A stretch of DNA of 64,000 bases, taken from contig NZ_QZDU01000002.1 of NCBI RefSeq assembly GCF_009917525.1, positions 521,384 to 585,383 of the forward strand, in the 5' to 3' direction. Position numbers and translations under genes: made by a program. Position 1 is the stretch's first letter; each line of letters starts with the position of its first letter. Positions 32,511 through 41,253 of the stretch are shown one piece after another. The notes below the pieces were generated by a model. It was not told where the DNA came from and ran no database searches. It saw only the letters and a list, made by a program, of their open reading frames with translations. Source of the stretch: Acutalibacter sp. 1XD8-36. GTDB taxonomy: Bacteria; Bacillota; Clostridia; Oscillospirales; Acutalibacteraceae.

Positions 32511-33392
32511 TTACTTTTCCCTCACCGGCATCCATACCTCCCAGGTATACCCGGGAGCTGAGACATCCCCAGCCGGATACACCTCCAGGTTGGGGACAGC
32601 CTCGTCCCGGCGGTAGCCGCTGGAGGGAAACCACTGGGTCAGTATCCGGGCATAGGCCTCAGGCACGTGGGGGTAGCCGGTAGGGCCGCCCACAGTAAAG
32701 ACCGCCCATGTAGCGGCGGGCACAGTCTCCAGGTCCATACCCTCCGGGCGTACACCTCTGTACTGGGCCCCTATTACAGCTCTCATCCTGCCGCCCTCGG
32801 TTTTGAAGCTGTACGCCGCCACCTGGCAGAAAGGCTCGCTGTAAAGGCACCCCTGCCCGCCGTCACCGTAGAGCCGTGGGTCATACTCCTCCATAAACCG
32901 GCGCCAGAGAGGGGTCAGGGTCTCCCCGTTCCCACAGTCCGGGTCCTCAAGCCCCGAGAGGCCCACAATTTGGAAGCTGCCCATCTGCTGGATACGAAAT
33001 TCCATCGCGCTCACTCCTTTGATAGTCAGTAGAAAAGAGATAGGCGGATAGGTTTTAAGGGGCGTGCCCATATGCCGGGCCATTGTGGGACTAACTCCAT
33101 GGAGCTCTTTAAAGGCACGGGCAAAGGCTGTGGGGGAATTGTAGCCGTACCCGAGAGCTATGTCTATAACCCTCTCCCTGCTATGCTGCAGGTCGAAAGC
33201 CGCCTGAGACAGCCTTCTCCGCCGGATATACTCTGATACCGGCATTCCGGCCATAAATGAGAATATCCGGGAGAATTCATAGACCGAGCAGCCGACCATC
33301 CGAGCCATGTCTCCATAGGATATATCCCCGGAAAGGTTCTCCTCCAGGTACTCCATCACGCCGTTCATACCTCTGAGCCAGTCCACCGCCAT
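32511..33392 (-). CDS. AraC-family regulator with GyrI-like effector-binding domain
   Basis: 293 residues. Two helix-turn-helix motifs in the N-terminal ~110 residues (ISYGDMARMVGCSVYEFSRIF; VIDIALGYGYNSPTAFARAFKE, LHGVSPTMAR), then a GyrI-like small-molecule-binding domain about 130-290 (MEFRIQQMGSFQIVGLSG..., WEVWMPVRE). This is the Rob/SoxS-like plan of multidrug- or ligand-responsive activators. Start codon ATG at 33392 with GGAGGGATG-type spacing. Target unknown; no transporter is adjacent. Confidence 0.88.
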   Translation of the reverse strand: MAVDWLRGMNGVMEYLEENLSGDISYGDMARMVGCSVYEFSRIFSFMAGMPVSEYIRRRRLSQAAFDLQHSRERVIDIALGYGYNSPTAFARAFKELHGVSPTMARHMGTPLKTYPPISFLLTIKGVSAMEFRIQQMGSFQIVGLSGLEDPDCGNGETLTPLWRRFMEEYDPRLYGDGGQGCLYSEPFCQVAAYSFKTEGGRMRAVIGAQYRGVRPEGMDLETVPAATWAVFTVGGPTGYPHVPEAYARILTQWFPSSGYRRDEAVPNLEVYPAGDVSAPGYTWEVWMPVREK

Positions 33393-33466
33393 CCCTCCTC
33401 TCTGCCGTCTATTTTAATGCAGAGAGCGGCGCTTTTCTCCACATTCCTTGCAAAAATGGGATAGGT

Positions 33467-34039
33467 TTATTTTATGACCTCAATATTATCCTTAACATAA
33501 ATTACCCCGGAAACCACCGTCACCACAGCCACCGCCCAGCAGAGCGCCTGGATTATTAAGGAGACCGCCATGGCGTCGGAGCCTCTGGCAATGGCAGTCA
33601 GGCCGTAGTACAGCAGTATCGTAGACATCTGCAGTACGGTCTTCACCTTGCCCCACATATTCGCTGCTATCACCTTGCTTTTGGAGGCGGCAACCATGCG
33701 TATGCCCGCCACGGCAAACTCCCGAAATAGGGTCAGGGCCAGCACTATCGGGCTGCACACACCGTCCACCACCATGTAGATAAGCGCGGCTGTTGTAAGC
33801 ATTTTGTCCGCCAAAGGGTCGGCAAAGCGTCCGAAGTCCGTCTCCAGGTGGTATTTCCTGGCTATCTTGCCGTCCAGCAGGTCGGTTATGGAGGCCAGGG
33901 CGAAGATTATTCCGGCAACAAGGCCGAATATTTGATTGAAATCCTGTGTGCCGAATTTCGTCATAGCCGCGAACACCATAAAGAAGGGCACCAGCGCGCA
34001 CCGCAGAAGTGTAAGCTTATTGGGTAGATTCATTTTCAT
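33467..34039 (-). CDS. pgsA: CDP-diacylglycerol-glycerol-3-phosphate 3-phosphatidyltransferase
   Basis: 190 residues from ATG 34039 (AAAGGAG ten bases upstream). Makes phosphatidylglycerol phosphate, the first committed step to phosphatidylglycerol. The CDP-alcohol transferase signature is complete: D53, D56-G57, A60-R61, G70, D74 and D78. Four or more transmembrane helices. It follows rimO by ~22 bases in the same orientation, a pairing common in Firmicutes. Confidence 0.93.
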   Translation of the reverse strand: MKMNLPNKLTLLRCALVPFFMVFAAMTKFGTQDFNQIFGLVAGIIFALASITDLLDGKIARKYHLETDFGRFADPLADKMLTTAALIYMVVDGVCSPIVLALTLFREFAVAGIRMVAASKSKVIAANMWGKVKTVLQMSTILLYYGLTAIARGSDAMAVSLIIQALCWAVAVVTVVSGVIYVKDNIEVIK

Positions 34040-34061
34040 ATGAGGCCAGCTCCTTTTAGTT

Positions 34062-35399
34062 TTAGACATTCAGTTCCAGAGAGCCTGTCAAATCGCCCTC
34101 CATGCAGTCCTCTATCTTCACCTGCACAAAGCTTCCAAGCGTGGGGCGCTTCTCTGGGGCTGTGAAGAATATCTTGCCGTCCACATCCGGCGCGTCCATA
34201 TATGAGCGTCCAAACCAGCACTCGGCGTAGCGGTCAAAGCCCTCCACCAGCAACTCCACAGTCTTGCCGATAAGGGCCTCCCCCTTCTCCCCGGTTATGT
34301 CCATCTGCTGCTCCGCGATTATCCCCGCTCTCCTCTCCTTTTCCTCCTGGTCCAGCTGGTCCGGAAGGGAGGCGGCGGGGGTGCCCTCCTCCCGGGAGTA
34401 GGTAAAGCAGCCCAAGCGGTCAAACTTTACTGTCTTTACAAATTCTGAAAGCTGGGTGAAATCCTCCTCTGTCTCCCCGGGGAAGCCGGTTATAAGTGTG
34501 GTGCGGAGTATCACGCCGGGGACTTTTGAGCGTATCTTCTCAATAAGCGCCTCCAGGGACTCCCTGTCCCCACGGCGGTTCATGGCCCTCAGCACCTTGC
34601 CGGAGCAGTGCTGAAGGGGAAGGTCTATATAAGGCAGTACCTTTTCTTCATCTGCCATCACCTCCAAAAGCTCATCGGTTATGGCATCGGGATAGCAGTA
34701 CAGCACTCTCAGCCACTTTATGCCCTCTATCCCGGATAAGCGCTTTAAGAGCTTTGCAAGAGAGTATTCGCCATAGAGGTCAATGCCATAGCGGGTGGTA
34801 TCCTGGGCGATTAGCACCAGCTCCTTCGCCCCATTCCGGGCCAGAGCCCTGGCCTCCTGCTCAATGTCCTCCACTGTCCTGCTGCGGTAGCCTCCGCGGA
34901 TATATGGTATTGCGCAGTAGGAGCAGCGGTTGTCACAGCCCTCGGCTATTTTCAGATAGGCCGACCAGCTGGGTGTGGTGAGCTCCCTGTCACCGCTAAG
35001 AGGCAGCTTTTCCTTTTCAGGGAAGGCCTCTATCGGGCCGGACTCCAGCATATCCCTCAGGTACTTGGCAGGGTCCTCGTTGGCCCCTATGCCCAGGACT
35101 CCGTCCAGCTCCGGCAGCTCCTTCCTAATCTCCCCCTGAAAGCGCTCCGCAAGGCAGCCTGTTGCCACAAGCTTTTTAATGCGGCCCTCCTTTTTAAGCA
35201 TGCCCAGCTCCAGTATCTCGTCGATGGACTCCTTCTGGGCGCTCTCAATAAAGCCACAGGTGTTCACAATAGCAACATCAGCCATGGCAACATCGTCCAC
35301 CAGCTCATATCCCGCCGCTTTCAGCTTTGCCATAAGCAGCTCGCCGTCCACTTGGTTCTTTGCGCACCCCAGGCTTATCATACCTACTTTTACTGCCAT
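34062..35399 (-). CDS. rimO: Ribosomal protein S12 methylthiotransferase
   Basis: 445 residues. Radical-SAM methylthiotransferase that modifies Asp of S12. N-terminal UPF0004 domain with the first cluster cysteines C12 (SLGCAKNQ), C48 (NTCGF) and C82 (ATGCLAE); radical-SAM cysteines C155-X3-C159-X2-C162 (EGCDNRCSYCAIP); C-terminal TRAM domain. The LPYIDLPLQHCSGKVLRAMNR segment is diagnostic for the MiaB/RimO group, and CDNRCSYCAIP with neighbours fits RimO. Complete. Confidence 0.94.
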   Translation of the reverse strand: MAVKVGMISLGCAKNQVDGELLMAKLKAAGYELVDDVAMADVAIVNTCGFIESAQKESIDEILELGMLKKEGRIKKLVATGCLAERFQGEIRKELPELDGVLGIGANEDPAKYLRDMLESGPIEAFPEKEKLPLSGDRELTTPSWSAYLKIAEGCDNRCSYCAIPYIRGGYRSRTVEDIEQEARALARNGAKELVLIAQDTTRYGIDLYGEYSLAKLLKRLSGIEGIKWLRVLYCYPDAITDELLEVMADEEKVLPYIDLPLQHCSGKVLRAMNRRGDRESLEALIEKIRSKVPGVILRTTLITGFPGETEEDFTQLSEFVKTVKFDRLGCFTYSREEGTPAASLPDQLDQEEKERRAGIIAEQQMDITGEKGEALIGKTVELLVEGFDRYAECWFGRSYMDAPDVDGKIFFTAPEKRPTLGSFVQVKIEDCMEGDLTGSLELNV

Positions 35400-35415
35400 C
35401 TTCTTTATCCTCCCT

Positions 35416-35916
35416 CTATTTTACCATTCTGCGTACTGCCGCGAAAAATTCATCGGTATAGTCCCCTGCAAGTATCTCGCGGACCTTTGCTTTCTGCTCC
35501 CATTCATCTATGGGCACCCATTTTGCGCCGTCCACCTCATGGGGCTGTAATATCAGTTCCTCTGCAGGGACATCCCTTACGAGGCCATACACGTCCATGA
35601 AGAAGCCCTCGGCCTTCCGGCGGCTGAGAAATACCAGCTCCTCCGGCAGGGCGCTCATGCCTGTTTCCTCTAAAAGCTCCCTCACAGCGGCGCTAAGGCT
35701 TGTCTCTCCTGAAAGCACCCCGCCTCCGGGGTTTTCCCATACTCCGGGATAAACGCTTTTCTCCATGCTCCTAAGGGTGCAGAGCACCTCTCTACGGCTG
35801 TTCACCACTGTGACAGTCACAGACAGATGGTAGTCCCCGGGGGCCTGCACGCCGCCCCGTTCCAGAGTCCGCCCGGTAAGCTCTCCGTTTTCATCGTATA
35901 TGTCCCAAAGCTCCAT
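35416..35916 (-). CDS. NUDIX hydrolase
   Basis: 166 residues from ATG 35916 with GGGAGGT upstream. The Nudix box GX5EX7REUXEEXGU is present at about residues 65-87 (GGVLSGETSLSAAVRELLEE, then TG). The N-terminus MELWDIYDENGELTGRTLER resembles YfcD/isopentenyl-diphosphate isomerase-type NUDIX proteins. It hydrolyses a nucleoside diphosphate derivative or similar; substrate unknown. Lies between rimO and a DUF3842 gene on the same strand. Confidence 0.88.
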   Translation of the reverse strand: MELWDIYDENGELTGRTLERGGVQAPGDYHLSVTVTVVNSRREVLCTLRSMEKSVYPGVWENPGGGVLSGETSLSAAVRELLEETGMSALPEELVFLSRRKAEGFFMDVYGLVRDVPAEELILQPHEVDGAKWVPIDEWEQKAKVREILAGDYTDEFFAAVRRMVK

Positions 35917-35926
35917 ATGTACCTCC

Positions 35927-36346
35927 CTACTGAGCCAAAAGCTCCCTGGCCCCCTGTACCGCAAGCCTCACGTATTCACCCAGCGGCAGCTCACGCACGC
36001 CAACCACCGTTACCGAACAGCGGCTCACCGGTATCAACAGCTTCTGGGCGCGGCTCTCTGAGACCGCTGCCGCCATAGCGGGGGTTATCTCTCCTAAAAG
36101 AGCGTTGGCTGTGATTATTCCTGTGGGGCCCATTATTATGTCCGCGTCCCGGCAGCAGACGGCTACAGGATTCTCCCCTGTGGCCCCCGCGTCAGCCCCG
36201 GCCTTGAGCATGGCGGCGGTGGCGGCTGAGTTTGTGCCCACGGCTATTATTTCCCCGGGCACATCCTCTGCCTTCAGGCCTGCAACTATAGCTGAGCCCA
36301 TGCGCCCGCCCTGGCCGTCTATCACCACTATCCTTTTCTCTCTCAT
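35927..36346 (-). CDS. DUF3842 family protein
   Basis: 139 residues. Begins KRIVVIDGQGGRMGSAIVAGL, a Rossmann-like glycine motif, and continues IIAVGTNSAATAAMLKAGAD and DIIMGPTGIITANALLGEIT, as in the uncharacterised DUF3842 family of Firmicutes (name from memory). Small nucleotide- or cofactor-binding fold, no catalytic residue assignable. Overlaps the end of the YihY gene by four bases. Confidence 0.8.
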   Translation of the reverse strand: MREKRIVVIDGQGGRMGSAIVAGLKAEDVPGEIIAVGTNSAATAAMLKAGADAGATGENPVAVCCRDADIIMGPTGIITANALLGEITPAMAAAVSESRAQKLLIPVSRCSVTVVGVRELPLGEYVRLAVQGARELLAQ

Positions 36347-37233
36347 TCTTCCTCCTGTTTCCCTCCTGCCGTTTGGACGGTCCCGGCCTCAGGCTTCTCC
36401 CTGCCGGCCAGCAGCTTTTTCAAGTCCTCGCCCACACCGCTCCGCTCCAGCCACATACTCACCTCGCCTCCAAGGAAAAGGATGTACATGCAGAAGAACA
36501 GCCAGAACATCATTATCACCAGGGTAGCCAGACTGCCGTAAATGGAGAAATTGGAGAAATTCTCAACAAACAGCGAGAAAAAGTACGAAAACAGCACCCA
36601 TCCCGCCGCACCGAATACCGCTCCCAAAAGATTGTGCCGGAACTTTGCCCGGCGGCGTGGCACAAAGGTATATAACAGGGTAAAGAATATAAAGAGCATT
36701 ACAAAGCTCACCAGTGATTTAAAGTTTATGAGCAGGGCGGCTACAACAGGCCAGCGGTCCTGGATAGCCCGGTAGATGGTGGAGCCAAAGACCAGTAGGA
36801 CCGCCGCCGCTATGAGCACCACCGCCAGCATAACCACGTATACCACTGCCATCACCCTGAGAAGGATATAATTGCGGGGCTGCTCCGCCTCGTAGATATG
36901 GTCCAGCCCCTTAATTATAGCGACCATGCCCATGGAGGAGGACCACACCGCTGCTATCACCGCCACCGGCAGCACCCCGGAGGCCTCAATGGGGCTGGGG
37001 ATTATCTCTCCCAGGGCCGCGGAAAAGGCGTCGGGCAGCAGGTTCAGCGCGGCCTCTATCATTGTGACCCCTGAGGAGAAGTGTATGCGCTGCATGAGTG
37101 TCAGCAGAAACGCTAAGAAGGGCAAAAAGGAGGTGATTAGAAAAAAGGCGCTGTGTGCCGCAGAGGAATCTATGCGGTCCTCGGTTATGCGGCCCATAAA
37201 CCAGAGCACCTGCTTTTTGATAAATGCCAGCAT
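36343..37233 (-). CDS. YihY/BrkB family membrane protein
   Basis: 296 residues from ATG 37233 (GGGAGG nine bases upstream; a GTG at 37245 sits on the ribosome-binding site). About six transmembrane helices; AAHSAFFLITSFLPFLAFLL and VFGAAGWVLFSYFFSLFVENF are typical of the YihY/BrkB (once 'ribonuclease BN') family. The C-terminal ~30 residues are polar and charged. Function of the family is unsettled. First gene of a unit continuing with DUF3842. Confidence 0.88.
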   Translation of the reverse strand: MLAFIKKQVLWFMGRITEDRIDSSAAHSAFFLITSFLPFLAFLLTLMQRIHFSSGVTMIEAALNLLPDAFSAALGEIIPSPIEASGVLPVAVIAAVWSSSMGMVAIIKGLDHIYEAEQPRNYILLRVMAVVYVVMLAVVLIAAAVLLVFGSTIYRAIQDRWPVVAALLINFKSLVSFVMLFIFFTLLYTFVPRRRAKFRHNLLGAVFGAAGWVLFSYFFSLFVENFSNFSIYGSLATLVIMMFWLFFCMYILFLGGEVSMWLERSGVGEDLKKLLAGREKPEAGTVQTAGGKQEEE

Positions 37234-37354
37234 AGTGTCATGCACCTCCCTGCCCGAAGCTTCCGATAATTAGCGTAATAATGTATTGAGTATTATACCA
37301 TAAGCGCACCGGGGCGGTCAAGTCCGCCCCTATATGGGCAGCGGCAGAAAAAGA

Positions 37355-37383
37355 TTGATTATCCCCCACGCTTCTGCTACAAT
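37355..37383 (+). promoter_or_regulatory. Promoter of the phosphohexomutase-mnmA unit
   Basis: TTGATT (37355-37360), 17 bases, TACAAT (37378-37383), followed by AAGGAG at 37401-37406. Confidence 0.7.
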
Positions 37384-37415
37384 ACTCTTAGTTAAAAATA
37401 AAGGAGTTGGTCGTA

Positions 37416-38918
37416 TTGGATTATATGCGCCTGAAAAGCGGTACTGATGTGCGGGGAGCAGCCATAGAGACAGCGGAGGGCGGACCGGTAACGCTGACCG
37501 ATGAAGCGGTTATTGATATTGCCCGGGCATTCTTAGTCTGGTGTGAAAAGCACCTGGATATACCTGCGAATAAGCTGAAGCTGGCGGTTGGCCGGGACTC
37601 AAGGCTATCCGGGCCAAGGATAGCCGGCGCCCTTAGGGAGGCCCTTGTCCCCTATGGCGTCACCTGCTTCGACTGCGGGCTGGCCTCAACGCCGTCCATG
37701 TTCATGGCAACTATAGACATCCCATGCGACTGTGCCGTACAGATAACCGCCAGCCACCATCCCTTCCACAGAAACGGCCTGAAATTCTTCACAAAGAATG
37801 GCGGCCTGGACAGCCCGGAGCTTGCGGAGGTATTGACTCTGGCTGGAGAGGGGGCATGTCCCCATAAATTTGAGGGAGGAAGCTGGCAGGAGTCCAACCA
37901 TATGGAGCAGTACGCCGCTCATTTGCGGGAACTGATAGAGAAGGGGATAAATGCTCCCAATTACTACCGACCCCTTGAGGGCTTCCACATAACCGTGGAC
38001 GCTGGCAACGGCGCGGGCGGTTTCTATGTAGAAAAAGTGCTGGCCCCACTGGGCGCAGATATCAGCGGCAGCCAGTTTCTGGAGCCAGATGGCAGCTTCC
38101 CCAATCATATCCCAAATCCGGAGGATACGGAAGCCATGGGCTTTGCCTCCAGGGCAGTTATAGAGTCCGGCGCAGACTTAGGTATAATCTTTGATACCGA
38201 TGTGGACCGTGCAGGCGTAGTTGACCGCCACGGCAGGGAGATAAACCGCAACAGGCTTGTAGCCCTGGCCTCAGCCATAGCTTTGGAGGGGGCCCCGGGC
38301 GGCACCATAGTCACCGACTCCATTACTTCCGACGGCCTTCGTGAGTATATAGAGGGCACCCTCAGGGGCAGGCACCACCGGTTCCAGAGGGGATATAAGA
38401 ACGTGATAAATGAGGCTTTAAGACTCAATGGCGAAGGAGTAAACTGTCCTCTTGCCATTGAGACAAGCGGGCACGCGGCCCTTAGGGAAAACTACTTCCT
38501 GGACGACGGCGCGTATCTTGTAACGAAGATAATCATAAAACTTGCGGAGCTGCGCCGGGAAGGGCGGGAGCTTGAAGACATGCTCAGCGAGCTCCGGGAG
38601 CCCGCCGAGGCCCTTGAGGTACGCATACCTATACTTGAGCAGGACTTCCGTTCCCGGGGCAACGAAGTTATAGAAAGCCTTGAGGCCTACTCTCAGGAGA
38701 AGGGCTGGCAGACAGCCCCGGACAACCGGGAGGGCATAAGGGTGTCCTTCCCCGCCGGGGAAGGTGAGGGCTGGTTCCTGGTGAGGCTCTCTGTCCACGA
38801 CCCCATACTGCCGGTGAACATCGAGAGCGATGTTCCTGGGGGCACGGAGGTAATTCGAGGGAAGCTCCTGGACTTCTTTATCAGCGAGAGCCGGGGCCTT
38901 GATATTTCCGCCCTATGA
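37416..38918 (+). CDS. Phosphohexomutase (ManB-like) with atypical loops
   Basis: 500 residues. The best start is TTG 37416, nine bases after AAGGAG; TTG 37407 is too close and ATG 37425 too far. Alpha-D-phosphohexomutase superfamily: GRDSRLSGPRIAGALREAL, phosphoserine S113 in ITASHHPFHRNGLKFF, metal loop D260-T-D262-V-D264 (FDTDVDRAG), sugar-specificity loop E349-T-S-G-H. The serine loop reads TASHHP instead of TASHNP and the metal loop DTDVDR instead of D(P/G)D(x)DR, and the final phosphate-binding RPSGTEP loop is replaced. It belongs to a diverged subgroup whose substrate may differ from glucose or mannose phosphates. Coupled to mnmA by ATGA. Confidence 0.8.
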   Translation: MDYMRLKSGTDVRGAAIETAEGGPVTLTDEAVIDIARAFLVWCEKHLDIPANKLKLAVGRDSRLSGPRIAGALREALVPYGVTCFDCGLASTPSMFMATIDIPCDCAVQITASHHPFHRNGLKFFTKNGGLDSPELAEVLTLAGEGACPHKFEGGSWQESNHMEQYAAHLRELIEKGINAPNYYRPLEGFHITVDAGNGAGGFYVEKVLAPLGADISGSQFLEPDGSFPNHIPNPEDTEAMGFASRAVIESGADLGIIFDTDVDRAGVVDRHGREINRNRLVALASAIALEGAPGGTIVTDSITSDGLREYIEGTLRGRHHRFQRGYKNVINEALRLNGEGVNCPLAIETSGHAALRENYFLDDGAYLVTKIIIKLAELRREGRELEDMLSELREPAEALEVRIPILEQDFRSRGNEVIESLEAYSQEKGWQTAPDNREGIRVSFPAGEGEGWFLVRLSVHDPILPVNIESDVPGGTEVIRGKLLDFFISESRGLDISAL

Positions 38919-40006
38919 ATGGGGATAAGAGGGTCCGGGTGCTCACAGCCATGAGCGGCGGAGTGGATTCCTCAGTGGCGGCGCTGCTTTTAAAACAGGA
39001 GGGCTATGACAATATCGGCGTGACCCTAAAGCTGTTCTCCGGCGAAGACAGTACTGAGGATTTCCGGGGAGAAAAGGCCTGCTGCTCACTTGAGAGCGTC
39101 GAGGCGGCAAGGAGCGTGGCAAACAGGCTCCATATGCCCTTCTATGTGTTCAACTTTGCCGGGGACTTCCGGCGGGAGGTCATGGACCGCTTTGTTGAGA
39201 CCTATAAAAGCGGCGGGACCCCAAACCCTTGTATCAGCTGCAACAGGTATGTGAAGCTTGGAAAGCTCTTTCTTCGGGCGGCTGAGATTGGCTGCGAGTA
39301 TGTCGCTACAGGGCACTATGCCAGGGTAGAGCACGACTCCGGCAGCGGGCGTCGGCTCCTGAAAAAGGGGATAGATGAGGACAAGGACCAGAGCTATTTT
39401 CTCTATAACCTCAGCCAGGACCAGCTTTCACACCTGCTGCTGCCATTAGGCGGGCTCACCAAGCCCCAGGTGCGGCAGCTTGCCGAAGAGTCCGGGTTTA
39501 TCAATGCCCGCCGGCAGGAGAGCCAGGATATCTGCTTTGTGCCAGATGGGGATTACGCAGGGTTCATAGAGCGGTACACCGGCGCCTCTCCTGAGCCTGG
39601 GGATTTTGTGGGGACCTCCGGACAGGTGTACGGGCGGCACAGAGGCATAATCCGCTACACCATAGGCCAGCGCAAGGGGCTGGGGCTGAGCTTTTCCCAG
39701 CCTATGTATGTGTGCGGCATAGTCCCGCTGAAAAATCAGGTCATTCTCGGGGAAGATAACGAGCTGTTTTCAGACAGGCTTATAGCCAGGGATTTAAACT
39801 TTATAGCCGTCGAAAGTATAAAGGAGCCCCTTCGGGTTACAGCCAAGATACGTTATAGGCATAAGGAACAGCCGGCAACGGCGGTGCAGACCGGGCCGGA
39901 CGAGCTCACGCTGCACTTTGACCGGCCCCAGCGCGCCATAACCCGCGGGCAGGCCGTAGTGATGTATGACGGCGATACGGTTATAGGCGGCGGGACTATC
40001 TGCTGA
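38915..40006 (+). CDS. mnmA: tRNA-specific 2-thiouridylase
   Basis: 363 residues, overlapping the previous stop by four bases. Adds sulfur to U34 of tRNA Lys/Glu/Gln. PP-loop ATP motif TAMSGGVDSSVAALLL (residues 11-26), catalytic cysteines C106 (GGTPNPCISCNRYVKLG) and C207 (ESQDICFVPDG), GHYARVEH and TIGQRKGLG. All family motifs are in place. A terminator follows. Confidence 0.95.
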   Translation: MNGDKRVRVLTAMSGGVDSSVAALLLKQEGYDNIGVTLKLFSGEDSTEDFRGEKACCSLESVEAARSVANRLHMPFYVFNFAGDFRREVMDRFVETYKSGGTPNPCISCNRYVKLGKLFLRAAEIGCEYVATGHYARVEHDSGSGRRLLKKGIDEDKDQSYFLYNLSQDQLSHLLLPLGGLTKPQVRQLAEESGFINARRQESQDICFVPDGDYAGFIERYTGASPEPGDFVGTSGQVYGRHRGIIRYTIGQRKGLGLSFSQPMYVCGIVPLKNQVILGEDNELFSDRLIARDLNFIAVESIKEPLRVTAKIRYRHKEQPATAVQTGPDELTLHFDRPQRAITRGQAVVMYDGDTVIGGGTIC

Positions 40007-40010
40007 CAGT

Positions 40011-40040
40011 AAAAAGCGCCGCCTTTGGCAGCGCCTTTTG
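40011..40040. terminator. Terminator between mnmA and the convergent cluster
   Basis: Imperfect GC-rich hairpin AAAAGCGCCGCC / GGCAGCGCCTTTT with A- and T-tracts on both flanks, serving both strands. Confidence 0.7.
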
Positions 40041-40046
40041 TACCGT

Positions 40047-40391
40047 CTACATCAGCAGAAACAGGAGTGCAAACATCAGCTCGGTGTTTCCCTCCTCGCC
40101 CCCCAGTATAAGTAATAACGCCAGCAGCATGGTGCGCTCCCGGTCCCTAAAGAGCTCCTCTAACAGGCTTTTAGGCGGCTCTCCTGTTGAGACCGAAGCC
40201 GGAGGGATTGCTGCCGGCGGCATTGGCTGCTCCACCGGAGGCGGAGGCTCGGGCGGCTTATGTTCGGCGGCGGGGGGCTCGGGCTCAGGGGCGCTTGCAG
40301 GCCGGGGCCTTCCCTGCCTTGCCCGGGACTGCATCTCCCTGGCCCTGCGCGCCGCCTCCTCCTGCATTCGCCGCATATCCATCTCAGGCAT
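40047..40391 (-). CDS. Proline-rich protein with hydrophobic C-terminus
   Basis: 114 residues. Arg/Glu-rich helical start (MDMRRMQEEAARRAREMQSR), a long Pro/Ala/Glu linker (EPEPPAAEHKPPEPPPPVEQ), then EELFRDRERTMLLALLLILG and a final ELMFALLFLLM. The C-terminal hydrophobic pair could be a membrane hairpin or a packing helix. Not recognised. Third gene of a minus-strand trio of low-complexity proteins. Confidence 0.6.
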   Translation of the reverse strand: MPEMDMRRMQEEAARRAREMQSRARQGRPRPASAPEPEPPAAEHKPPEPPPPVEQPMPPAAIPPASVSTGEPPKSLLEELFRDRERTMLLALLLILGGEEGNTELMFALLFLLM

Positions 40392-40403
40392 AGGCCAACC
40401 TCC

Positions 40404-40865
40404 TTACAGCCCCAGCCCGGGCATAAGCCCTGCCAGGCCCCCCATGTCCCGCAGCATTGGCAGCAGGCGCATCATCTGCAGTATCTTCACGGCCTCGTCT
40501 ATCTTCCTGCGCCGCTCCGGGCCCAGCAGCGGCCTGAGGGCCGTCAGCAGGCGGGTGGAGTCGTCCTCCCGGTTTAGCTGGCTGAGCATAGGGGCAAGCT
40601 TTGCCACCATCGCCAGGGTATCCGGCCCTTCGGGGCCCTGAGCCTGAGGCGAAGCCGCCGTCTGCCCCCCGCCCAGCGCCCCGAGCATACCGGCAAGGGC
40701 CGACATGTCCGGCATTCCCTGAGCATGGTCTGGGGCGGGCTGCTGGCTGTCGCTCCCGCCGCTTTGCTGATTATTCAGCCCCAGCGAGCTTATCATGCCC
40801 TGCAGCTGCTTCATGCTGTTTGGGTCGGATAAAAACTGGCTGAGCTGTTGTTCCAGGCCGTCCAT
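40404..40865 (-). CDS. Unrecognised Gln/Ser/Pro-linker protein
   Basis: 153 residues. N-terminal helix LEQQLSQFLSDPNSMKQLQG, a low-complexity Gln/Ser/Pro/Gly middle, and a helical C-terminus with PMLRDMGGLAGLMPGLGL and LTALRPLLGPERRRKIDEAVK. The start resembles that of the upstream neighbour (short helices with LSDP..., QKL/QG), suggesting a related repeat. No family recognised, no signal peptide. Ribosome-binding site GGGGGCGAGG upstream. Confidence 0.6.
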   Translation of the reverse strand: MDGLEQQLSQFLSDPNSMKQLQGMISSLGLNNQQSGGSDSQQPAPDHAQGMPDMSALAGMLGALGGGQTAASPQAQGPEGPDTLAMVAKLAPMLSQLNREDDSTRLLTALRPLLGPERRRKIDEAVKILQMMRLLPMLRDMGGLAGLMPGLGL

Positions 40866-40911
40866 ATGCCTCGCCCCCTTTTTTGTGGTGTTTGGTGTTT
40901 ATTGAATTTGG

Positions 40912-41163
40912 TTATTTACCGCCCTGGAGCATTTGAATGAGTTTCTGTGCCTGGGGCGTTGCTAAAAGCTTCTTAGCCGCGTCCGGGTCTGAGAGAACCT
41001 TCTGCATGGCGGCGCTGTCGCCCGGGCTGGCATTGCCCAGCAGCTGGGAGAGCGTGCCGTCCTGGGCGGCTTTCTTCAGCGCCTCGGGTGTTGAACCCAG
41101 GCGCTGGGCTGTTATCTTCAGCAGAGCTTCCAGCTTGCTGTTGTCCATATTGTTCCCGTTCAT
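40912..41163 (-). CDS. Unrecognised small helical protein
   Basis: 83 residues from ATG 41163 (GGGAGG nine bases upstream; longer readings lack one). Contains LEALLKITAQRLGSTPEALK, DGTLSQLLGNASPGDSAAM, and a C-terminal VLSDPDAAKKLLATPQAQKL followed by IQMLQGG. The SDPDAAK...QAQKLIQ motif is similar to LSDPNSMKQLQG in the next gene. All helical, soluble. First gene of the trio. Confidence 0.6.
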   Translation of the reverse strand: MNGNNMDNSKLEALLKITAQRLGSTPEALKKAAQDGTLSQLLGNASPGDSAAMQKVLSDPDAAKKLLATPQAQKLIQMLQGGK

Positions 41164-41253
41164 TTTGGGGACCCTCCCTCTCATATGGCTTCTGTCCATA
41201 TTATGCAGGGTTCGCAAGCTTGATTCATAATTTTTAGAATGTGAGGTATTTTA

